Assembly (NCBI GenBank): GCA_031178565.1
Contig: JAPSIU010000165.1
Coordinates: 1 to 6,483, forward strand
Origin: Leucobacter sp.
Lineage (GTDB): Bacteria; Actinomycetota; Actinomycetes; Actinomycetales; Microbacteriaceae
DNA length: 6,483 nucleotides
Direction of reading: 5' to 3'
The position numbers were made by a program, and so were the translations under genes. This document shows positions 1-5,322 of this stretch, piece after piece. How positions within the stretch are numbered: the stretch's first letter is position 1; each line of letters starts with the position of its first letter. Under the pieces are notes generated by a model. It saw only the letters and a program-made list of their open reading frames with translations. It made no database searches and was not told where the DNA came from.

Positions 1-863
1 GCCGCCTCCGGCAGCAGCACGGCGCCCGCGAGGTAGTTCGCCTCGATGCGCTGGCGCAGGAAGTCGCCGTAGCTGCGCGGCTCCTCGTGCCCGCAGACGA
101 GACTCGCGAGGGCGCGCAGGATCGGGGCGCGCGCGTCGCGCGAGGGGAGGCTGCTGCTCAGGTAGATGCGCCCGTTGCGGCGATCGATCACCGAGCGCGT
201 GGAGTGCGGCATGTCGGACACGTAGTGCAGCTGGAAGCCGAGCTTCTCCGCGACGTTCGAGATGGTCTGCTGGGAGACCGGGCCTCCCGCGTAGCCCACG
301 CTGTCGAGGAGCTTCGACGCGGTGTCCTCCAGCTCGGGGAAGTAGTTGCCCGCGACGCGCATCTCCGCGCGCAGCTCGGTGTTGGCGCGCCGGGCCTCCT
401 CCGGCGTCGCCGCCCGCTCGTGGTGAAGGCGCTCCACCTCCTGATGCAGCCCGAGGATCGCGCGGAGCGTCTCGTCGCTCGTGGTCTTCGACACGCGAAT
501 GGGCTGGAGGCCGAGCGATCGGAACACGGCGCCCCGCTGTGCGCGCTCCACAGCGATCTCGAGCGCCGCCCGCTCGTTCGGCGCCTCGTCCATCAGCAGT
601 TCGTCGACCGTGACCCCGAGAGCAGCGGCGAGGGCGCGGAGCAGAGGAAGCCTCGGCTCGCGCTTGCCGTTCTCGATCGCCGAGAGCTGCGACGGCGCGC
701 GCTCCACGGCCGCGGCGAGCTGCTCGAGGGTCAGCCCCAGGGCGACGCGGCGCTCGCGCACCCGTCGACCGAGTGTGAGCGCGTCACCGGCCTCCTCGGC
801 GTTCGACACAGGCTCGGCGACGCGCGTCGGCTGGCGCGCGATTCCGGTTTCGAGAAGAGTCAT
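1..863 (-). CDS. RamB-like XRE-family transcriptional regulator (partial, C-terminus off window)
   Basis: This is a DNA-binding regulator, probably of the adjacent glyoxylate genes. The visible 287 residues start at the ATG complementary to 861-863, which has a GGGAG ribosome binding site at 873-877, 9 bases away. Residues 31-90 form an XRE-type helix-turn-helix (RRVRERRVALGLTLEQLAAA, then SQLSAIENGKREP). A linker with a charged helix follows at about 130-170. Residues 190-287 resemble the IrrE/ImmA N-terminal-like domain (VSQQTISNVAEKLGF, GRIYLSSSLPSRDARAPILR, IEANYLAGAVLLPE). This architecture is that of RamB and the short-chain fatty-acyl regulators, usually about 470-480 residues, so roughly the last 190 would lie beyond the left edge. 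No HExxH zinc motif is seen where ImmA peptidases have it (ALASLVCGHEE instead), so a sensing rather than proteolytic role is inferred. RamB controls aceA/aceB in Corynebacterium, and divergence from aceA supports the same role here. The HTH is quite diverged, so strict orthology is unproven. Confidence 0.85.
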   Translation of the reverse strand, partial: MTLLETGIARQPTRVAEPVSNAEEAGDALTLGRRVRERRVALGLTLEQLAAAVERAPSQLSAIENGKREPRLPLLRALAAALGVTVDELLMDEAPNERAALEIAVERAQRGAVFRSLGLQPIRVSKTTSDETLRAILGLHQEVERLHHERAATPEEARRANTELRAEMRVAGNYFPELEDTASKLLDSVGYAGGPVSQQTISNVAEKLGFQLHYVSDMPHSTRSVIDRRNGRIYLSSSLPSRDARAPILRALASLVCGHEEPRSYGDFLRQRIEANYLAGAVLLPEA

Positions 864-1013
864 ACGACCATGCTCCCAGACGACCTTTCTTCCGGCAAGC
901 AGAAAAAACGCGAAACTTCACCCCCAGGAATCCGGGTTCGCCCCTCCTCGAGACCCCCAAGATGGAACTACACCGCACAGCAACGCCTACGGGCCAGAGC
1001 CTCAGGAGTCATC
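864..1013. promoter_or_regulatory. Divergent control region between the regulator and aceA
   Basis: These 150 noncoding bases separate the divergent regulator from aceA and must hold both promoters and any operator. The notable element is a short AT-rich island at about 897-920 in otherwise GC-rich DNA, with an A6 run at 903-908 followed by CGCGAAACTTC. Read on the minus strand this is GAAGTTTCGCG. Its first seven bases match the start of the corynebacterial RamB box as I recall it, (A/G)AA(A/G)TTTGCAAA, but the rest does not. I cannot pick a convincing -35/-10 pair for either gene. The role is inferred from position; the operator call is weak. Confidence 0.55.
1004..1008 (+). promoter_or_regulatory. 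Ribosome binding site of aceA
   Basis: AGGAG lies 5 bases before the GTG at 1014. It decides the start: the reading frame is open far upstream, but that part is antisense to the divergent regulator and carries no isocitrate lyase similarity. The first residues after the GTG (TNDATEN, then KLVWDWENDPRWEGI) lead directly into the family's conserved N-terminus. Confidence 0.75.
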
Positions 1014-2345
1014 GTGACCAACGACGCAACCGAGAACACCGCAGCACAGAACGATCCGGCGCAGCCCGGCGCAGCGGACAAGCTCGTCTGGGACTGGGAG
1101 AACGATCCCCGCTGGGAGGGCATCACCCGCGACTACAGCGCCGACGACGTCGTCAGGCTCCGCGGGCGCGTGCAGGAGGAGCACACCCTCGCCCGCCGCG
1201 GAGCGGAGAAGCTCTGGACCCAGCTCACCGACGAGGCGCCGGCCGGCGGGTACACCAACGCGCTCGGCGCCCTCACCGGCAACCAGGCCGTGCAGCAGGT
1301 GAAGGCCGGCCTCCGCGCGATCTATCTCTCGGGCTGGCAGGTCGCCGCCGACGCGAATCTCTCGGGGCACACCTACCCCGATCAGTCGCTCTACCCGGCG
1401 AACTCCGTTCCCCAGGTGGTGCGCCGCATCAACAACGCCCTGCTGCGCGCCGACCAGATCGAGCACGCGGAGGGGATCCGGACCGTCGAGGACTGGCTCG
1501 TGCCGATCGTCGCCGACGCCGAGGCCGGATTCGGCGGTCCGCTCAACGCCTACGAGCTCATGAAGTCCATGATCGCCGCGGGCGCCGCGGGCGTGCACTG
1601 GGAGGACCAGCTCGCGAGCGAGAAGAAGTGCGGACACCTCGGCGGCAAGGTGCTGATCCCGACGCAGCAGCACGTGCGCACCCTGAACGCCGCCCGCCTG
1701 GCCGCCGACGTCGCCGGTGTGCCGAGTGTCATCATCGCCCGCACCGACGCGGAGGCCGCAACCCTCATCACCTCGGACGTCGACGAGCGGGACCGCGAGT
1801 TCGTCACCGGTGAGCGCACCGCCGAGGGCTTCTACAAGGTCACGAACGGCCTCGCGCCCTGCATCGCCCGCGCCAAGGCCTACGCGCCGTACTCCGACCT
1901 CATCTGGATGGAGACCGGCACCCCCGACCTCGAGCTCGCGCGGAAGTTCGCCGAGAGCGTGAAGGCCGAGTTCCCCGATCAGATGCTCGCCTACAACTGC
2001 TCGCCGTCCTTCAACTGGAAGAAGCACCTCGACGACGCGACGATCGCCAAGTTCCAGCGCGAGCTGGGAGCCATGGGCTTCTCCTTCCAGTTCATCACCC
2101 TCGCAGGGTTCCACGCGCTCAACTCCTCGATGTTCGACCTCGCCCACGGCTACGCCCGCGACGGCATGTCCGCCTACGTCGAGCTGCAGGAGCGCGAGTT
2201 CGCCGACGAGGCCCGCGGCTACACCGCCACCAAGCACCAGCGCGAGGTCGGCACCGGCTACTTCGACGCGATCTCGAGCGCGCTGAACCCCGAGGCCTCC
2301 ACCCTGGCACTCGTCGGCTCGACCGAAGAAGGCCAGTTCCACTAG
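1014..2345 (+). CDS. aceA: Isocitrate lyase
   Basis: Cleaves isocitrate to succinate and glyoxylate, the first step of the glyoxylate shunt, in the cytoplasm. The GTG at 1014 gives 443 residues, close to the 428-432 usual in actinobacteria plus a short polar N-terminal extension (about residues 2-22). Conserved landmarks are in order: SGWQVAADAN at 106-115 (substrate site), VADAEAGFGG with D168 (Mg2+ region), the hallmark KKCGHLGGK with catalytic Cys206, the substrate loop NCSPSFNW at 328-335, and the C-terminal STEEGQFH, which is also how mycobacterial ICL ends. All key residues look intact. It is followed 42 bases later by aceB in the same direction, so the two probably form an operon. Expression is probably controlled from the divergent region shared with the RamB-like regulator. 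Methylisocitrate lyase (PrpB) is excluded by the length and by the KKCGH signature; bifunctional use on methylisocitrate, as in M. tuberculosis ICL1, cannot be judged. Confidence 0.97.
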   Translation: MTNDATENTAAQNDPAQPGAADKLVWDWENDPRWEGITRDYSADDVVRLRGRVQEEHTLARRGAEKLWTQLTDEAPAGGYTNALGALTGNQAVQQVKAGLRAIYLSGWQVAADANLSGHTYPDQSLYPANSVPQVVRRINNALLRADQIEHAEGIRTVEDWLVPIVADAEAGFGGPLNAYELMKSMIAAGAAGVHWEDQLASEKKCGHLGGKVLIPTQQHVRTLNAARLAADVAGVPSVIIARTDAEAATLITSDVDERDREFVTGERTAEGFYKVTNGLAPCIARAKAYAPYSDLIWMETGTPDLELARKFAESVKAEFPDQMLAYNCSPSFNWKKHLDDATIAKFQRELGAMGFSFQFITLAGFHALNSSMFDLAHGYARDGMSAYVELQEREFADEARGYTATKHQREVGTGYFDAISSALNPEASTLALVGSTEEGQFH

Positions 2346-2374
2346 GAACCGCCGGCACCGCATCCCTCTCACGA

Positions 2375-2380
2375 AAAGGA
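2375..2380 (+). promoter_or_regulatory. Ribosome binding site of aceB
   Basis: AAAGGA sits 7 bases before the ATG at 2388, in the 42-base gap after the aceA stop. The gap shows no convincing hairpin or promoter, which supports co-transcription with aceA. Confidence 0.65.
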
Positions 2381-2387
2381 TCAGATC

Positions 2388-4037
2388 ATGACCACCGCCC
2401 AGGCCGCTCCCCCGGCCGCCCGCACCACGTCCACGACCGGCCCCCGCATCGAGGTGCTCGGCCCGCGCATCGAGCGCGCCGACGAGATCCTCACCCCCGA
2501 GGCGCTGCAGTTCCTCACCGAGCTCCACCACCGCTTCGCGAGCGCCCGCCACGAACGGCTCGCCGAGCGGCAGCGACGCCGCTACGAGATCGGCAACGGC
2601 CGGGATCCGAAGTTCCGCGACGACACCCGCGGCATCCGCGAGGACGACAGCTGGAGCGTCGCCGGCGCCGGTCCCGGGCTCGAGGACCGGCGGGTGGAGA
2701 TCACCGGCCCGACCGACCCCAAGATGACGATCAACGCCATGAACTCCGGTGCCCGCGTCTGGCTGGCCGACCAGGAGGACGCGACGAGCCCGACCTGGGC
2801 CAACGTCGTCGGCGGGCAGGTGTCGCTCCACGACGCGATCCGCGAGCGGCTCGAGTACACGAGCCCGGAGGGCAAGGAGTACCGCGTCACCGCCGAGCGC
2901 ACCCCGACCATCGTGATGCGTCCGCGCGGATGGCACCTGGTCGAGAAGCACCTCCGCTACATCGACGCCCACGGCCAGGCGGGCGCCGCTTCCGGAAGCC
3001 TCGTCGACTTCGGCCTCTACGCCTTCCACAACGCGCGCGAGCTCGTCTCGCGCGGGCGGGGCCCGTACTTCTACATCGCCAAGCTCGAGTCGAGCGAGGA
3101 GGCGAAGCTCTGGGACGACATCTTCACGTTCACCGAGCGGGCCCTCGGGCTCGATCACGGCACGATCCGCGCGACCGTGCTCATCGAGACGCTGCCGGCG
3201 GCCTTCGAGATGGAGGAGATCCTCTACGTGATGCGGGATCACATCGCGGGCCTCAACGCGGGGCGGTGGGACTACATCTTCTCGATCATCAAGAACTACC
3301 GCGGCCGCGGCGCCCGGTTCGTGCTCCCGGATCGCAGCGAGGTCACCATGACCGTGCCCTTCATGCGGGCGTACACCGAACTGCTCGTCAAGACGTGCCA
3401 CAAGCGCGGGGCGCACGCGATCGGCGGCATGAGCGCCTTCATCCCCAACCGCCGCGATCCCGAGGTGACCGCGCGCGCCGAGGAGAAGGTGCGCGCCGAC
3501 AAGCACAGGGAGGCCGGCGACGGCTTCGACGGCACGTGGGTGGCCCACCCCGATCTGATCGCCGTGGCGCAGGCGGAGTTCGACGCCGTGCTCGGCGACC
3601 GCCCGAACCAGGTGGATCGGCAGCGGGACGACGTGCAGGTGACGGCGGCTCAACTGCTCGACGTGCGGATCGGCCGCGACATCACCGACGCGGGCGTTCG
3701 GGAGAACGTGTCGATCGGCCTCCGGTACATCGAGGCGTGGCTGCGCGGCCTCGGGGCCGTCGCCATCGACAACCTCATGGAGGACGCCGCGACCGCGGAG
3801 ATCAGCCGCTCGCAGATCTGGCAGTGGATCCACCAGGACCAGACGACCGCCGAGGGGACGCGCATCACCCGCGAGTGGGTGGGAGAGGTCCTCCAGGAGA
3901 CGCTCGGCTCCTTCGAGCGCTTCGAGGGCGATCGCTACGACGACGCCGCGGAGCTCTTCGCCGATGTCGCCCTGGGGGACGACTTCCCTACGTTCCTCAC
4001 GGTTCCGGCCTACAGCCGCTACCTCGTGGACGCCTGA
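2388..4037 (+). CDS. aceB: Malate synthase A
   Basis: Condenses glyoxylate with acetyl-CoA to give malate, completing the glyoxylate shunt. At 549 residues it fits the A-type enzyme (about 530-550), not the G-type of about 720-740. The family signature RDHIAGLNAGRWDYIF lies at 283-298. E267 (VLIETLPAAFEMEEI) and D295 have the 28-residue spacing of the Mg2+ ligands E260/D288 that I recall for E. coli AceB. The RPRGWH motif at 178-183 carries the probable catalytic arginine, and the acidic pair E465-D466 in NLMEDAATAE carries the probable catalytic aspartate. The N-terminal 17 residues are Ala/Thr/Pro-rich and probably disordered, followed by a small GPRIE duplication (18-22 and 25-29) before the conserved ILTPEALQFLTEL. 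The ATG has a good ribosome binding site. The gene is the second of the ace pair and ends just before a convergent hairpin. Confidence 0.97.
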   Translation: MTTAQAAPPAARTTSTTGPRIEVLGPRIERADEILTPEALQFLTELHHRFASARHERLAERQRRRYEIGNGRDPKFRDDTRGIREDDSWSVAGAGPGLEDRRVEITGPTDPKMTINAMNSGARVWLADQEDATSPTWANVVGGQVSLHDAIRERLEYTSPEGKEYRVTAERTPTIVMRPRGWHLVEKHLRYIDAHGQAGAASGSLVDFGLYAFHNARELVSRGRGPYFYIAKLESSEEAKLWDDIFTFTERALGLDHGTIRATVLIETLPAAFEMEEILYVMRDHIAGLNAGRWDYIFSIIKNYRGRGARFVLPDRSEVTMTVPFMRAYTELLVKTCHKRGAHAIGGMSAFIPNRRDPEVTARAEEKVRADKHREAGDGFDGTWVAHPDLIAVAQAEFDAVLGDRPNQVDRQRDDVQVTAAQLLDVRIGRDITDAGVRENVSIGLRYIEAWLRGLGAVAIDNLMEDAATAEISRSQIWQWIHQDQTTAEGTRITREWVGEVLQETLGSFERFEGDRYDDAAELFADVALGDDFPTFLTVPAYSRYLVDA

Positions 4038-4039
4038 CC

Positions 4040-4051
4040 CGATCGCGATCG
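4040..4051. repeat. 12-base perfect palindrome after aceB
   Basis: CGATCGCGATCG begins two bases after the aceB stop codon and is its own reverse complement. It directly precedes the left arm of the hairpin at 4053-4087. It could be a protein-binding site, part of the termination region, or chance in GC-rich DNA where CGATCG words are frequent. No function is assigned. Confidence 0.5.
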
Positions 4052-4052
4052 T

Positions 4053-4087
4053 CGAGCGGCCCTGGACCGACGGTTCAGGGCCGCTCG
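4053..4087. terminator. Bidirectional hairpin between convergent aceB and mnhG
   Basis: CGAGCGGCCCTG (4053-4064) and CAGGGCCGCTCG (4076-4087) are perfect inverted repeats giving a 12-bp, very GC-rich stem with an 11-base loop. It starts 15 bases past the aceB stop, and its right side overlaps the last codons and stop of the opposing mnhG. No clear U-tract follows on either strand, which is common in actinobacterial terminators. Its place between convergent genes makes transcription termination in both directions the likely role. Confidence 0.7.
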
Positions 4088-4455
4088 TCCGTGCTCGGCC
4101 GCTCGTCCGTGCTCGCCCGCTCGATCGCCGGGCCGAGCTCGTCGAGCACCAGGGTGCCGGTGTCGAGCTGCCCCGTGCGGTACGCGGCGCGGCCGACCAT
4201 GTGCGCTGCGACCGGCGCGGTCAGGGACTGGAACACGAACACGGGCACGAGCGCGAGCAGCGTGGCGAAGGATCTCTGGTCCAGCGCGATCGCCGCGATG
4301 ACGAGCAGCAGACCGAAGATCTGCGGCTTCGTCGCCGCGTGCAGGCGGCTCAGCGCGTCCGGGAAGCGGAGCAGACCGACCCCCGCCGCGACGGAGAGCA
4401 CGGCCGCGAGCAGGAGGAAGACCACCGCTGTCGCATCCATGATCTGGTCAAACAT
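4075..4455 (-). CDS. mnhG: Na+/H+ antiporter subunit G (MnhG/MrpG)
   Basis: Small membrane subunit of the Mrp-type cation/proton antiporter; last gene of the visible operon. The 126 residues show three hydrophobic segments at about 8-28, 46-58 and 63-85, and the family hallmark GLLRFPDALSRLHAATKPQ (27-45). It starts at the ATG complementary to 4453-4455, overlapping the mnhF stop by 8 bases, so translation is probably coupled; a GGGGGA lies about 6 bases upstream. Beyond the conserved core (to about residue 90) is a hydrophilic tail ending in a duplicated STDERP unit, made by an 18-base tandem repeat. The stop codon lies in the shared terminator hairpin. Family assignment is firm; the precise role of G in the complex is not well defined. 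Confidence 0.93.
   Translation of the reverse strand: MFDQIMDATAVVFLLLAAVLSVAAGVGLLRFPDALSRLHAATKPQIFGLLLVIAAIALDQRSFATLLALVPVFVFQSLTAPVAAHMVGRAAYRTGQLDTGTLVLDELGPAIERASTDERPSTDERP
4080..4115. repeat. 18-base tandem repeat at the 3' end of mnhG
   Basis: Two identical copies of GCCGCTCGTCCGTGCTCG occupy 4080-4097 and 4098-4115, followed by a partial third copy (CCGCTCG, 4117-4123). On the minus strand each unit encodes six residues, giving the STDERP duplication at the MnhG C-terminus. The first copy contains part of the right arm of the terminator hairpin. GGCCGCTCG at 4097-4105 offers a second, 9-base partner for the left arm. Confidence 0.9.
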
Positions 4456-4762
4456 GTCCCGTCCCCCTTCGCGGCTCGGCGATGTTCGGATGCTCCGCGC
4501 GGCGCTTCACGAAGCGCGCCACGACGATCGTCGCGAGGGTCGCCGTCGCGCCGATGACCGTCATCAGCGGGATGGTGTCGGTGTGATCGCGGACGACCAT
4601 GTCGGCTCCGACCGCGAGCATGAGGGTCGTCAGCAGCACGTCGGAGGCCACCATGCGGTCGAGAATCGTCGGACCGCGGACGATCCGCACGATCGACGCG
4701 AGAGCCGTGGCGGTGAGTCCGACCCCCGCTGCGATGGTGATCGCCGTCATCACCGCGCTCAT
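4448..4762 (-). CDS. mnhF: Na+/H+ antiporter subunit F (MnhF/MrpF)
   Basis: Small integral membrane subunit of the Mrp antiporter. The 104 residues carry three predicted membrane helices, about 5-27, 36-55 and 63-85, and the family motif RIVRGPTILDRMVASDVLL (26-44) between the first two. The start is the ATG complementary to 4760-4762: it overlaps the mnhE stop by 4 bases (ATGA) and has a strong AGGAGG at 4768-4773, 5 bases upstream. The frame stays open further upstream, to about 5278, but that part is an out-of-frame shadow of mnhE and was excluded. The C-terminus is short, basic and cytoplasmic-looking. In Bacillus, MrpF has also been linked to cholate efflux; nothing here tests that. Confidence 0.93.
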   Translation of the reverse strand: MSAVMTAITIAAGVGLTATALASIVRIVRGPTILDRMVASDVLLTTLMLAVGADMVVRDHTDTIPLMTVIGATATLATIVVARFVKRRAEHPNIAEPRRGTGHV

Positions 4763-5322
4763 CGCATCCTCCTCACATCGTCCCGGGATCCGACTGCACG
4801 CACGAGCAGGCGCTCGATCCGATGGACCTCGCGCCGCATCCTCCGGACCTCCTTCTCCGTCGGGGAGTTCAGCACGTGCAGGTACAGCACGGACTCGTAG
4901 CGGTCGACCTCCGCCACCAGCGAGCCCGGGATGAGCGAGTTCGTGAGGCCGACCATCGTCAGGATGAAGTCCGAACGCGTGCGCAGCCGAACCGCGATGA
5001 TGGAGGTCTTCGGCGGCGCACCCGGCCTGACCGCGAGCCAGGCGACCTGCCAGGAGGCGAGGGCGAGATGCCACAGGAAGTATCCGAGGTACAGGAGCGC
5101 GTACCAGAGGTTGAAGCGTCCGGCGAGCTCCACCGGCGGCAGGTAGAACAGCCGCATCACGAAGATCGCGATGACGATCCCGCTCACGATCGACAGCAGC
5201 GACAGCTCGTGCCAGAGCATCGTCCACAGCAGCACGAGCCCGATCAGCAGCGGGAGCTCGTGCAGGCGAACGCCCCACTCGATGCGTCGGGCCCCGCTCC
5301 GCGTGCCGGTGGACCCGCTCAC
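4759..5322 (-). CDS. mnhE: Na+/H+ antiporter subunit E (MnhE/MrpE)
   Basis: Membrane subunit of the Mrp antiporter, thought to contribute to assembly and function of the complex. The 187 residues show hydrophobic segments at about 23-38, 41-58 and 72-98, then a cytoplasmic domain holding the family region RTRSDFILTMVGLTNSLIPG (114-133) and SLVAEVDRYESVLYLHVL. The C-terminal 155-187 is highly basic (RRMRREVHRIERLLVRAV) and longer than the roughly 158-residue Bacillus protein. The start is a GTG (complement of 5320-5322) overlapping the mnhD stop in a GTGA, with the purine-rich AAGGGGGGA at 5327-5335 as ribosome binding site. The stop overlaps the mnhF start by 4 bases. Confidence 0.93.
   Translation of the reverse strand: MSGSTGTRSGARRIEWGVRLHELPLLIGLVLLWTMLWHELSLLSIVSGIVIAIFVMRLFYLPPVELAGRFNLWYALLYLGYFLWHLALASWQVAWLAVRPGAPPKTSIIAVRLRTRSDFILTMVGLTNSLIPGSLVAEVDRYESVLYLHVLNSPTEKEVRRMRREVHRIERLLVRAVGSRDDVRRMR

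Noticed and set aside
87..1013. In-frame upstream extension of aceA, which would give a 752-residue protein
   Set aside because: The added part is antisense to the divergent regulator and has no isocitrate lyase similarity. The GTG at 1014 with AGGAG gives the normal family length.
1002..3833. A 943-codon open frame on the minus strand opposite aceA and aceB
   Set aside because: The translation is low-complexity (Val, Arg, Gly, Asp, Glu, Leu) with no recognisable domain. It mirrors the third-position GC bias of two certain genes on the other strand and ends inside them. It is a typical high-GC antisense artefact.
2930..4900. A 656-codon plus-strand frame spanning aceB and the antiporter genes
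   Set aside because: Arg/Gly/Pro-rich shadow of aceB in another frame, continuing antisense through mnhG, mnhF and part of mnhE; no domain is visible.
4763..5278. N-terminal extension of mnhF, which would give 276 residues
   Set aside because: It coincides with mnhE in another frame and is Arg/Ala-rich nonsense. The ATG at 4762 has an ideal ribosome binding site and gives the normal subunit F length.
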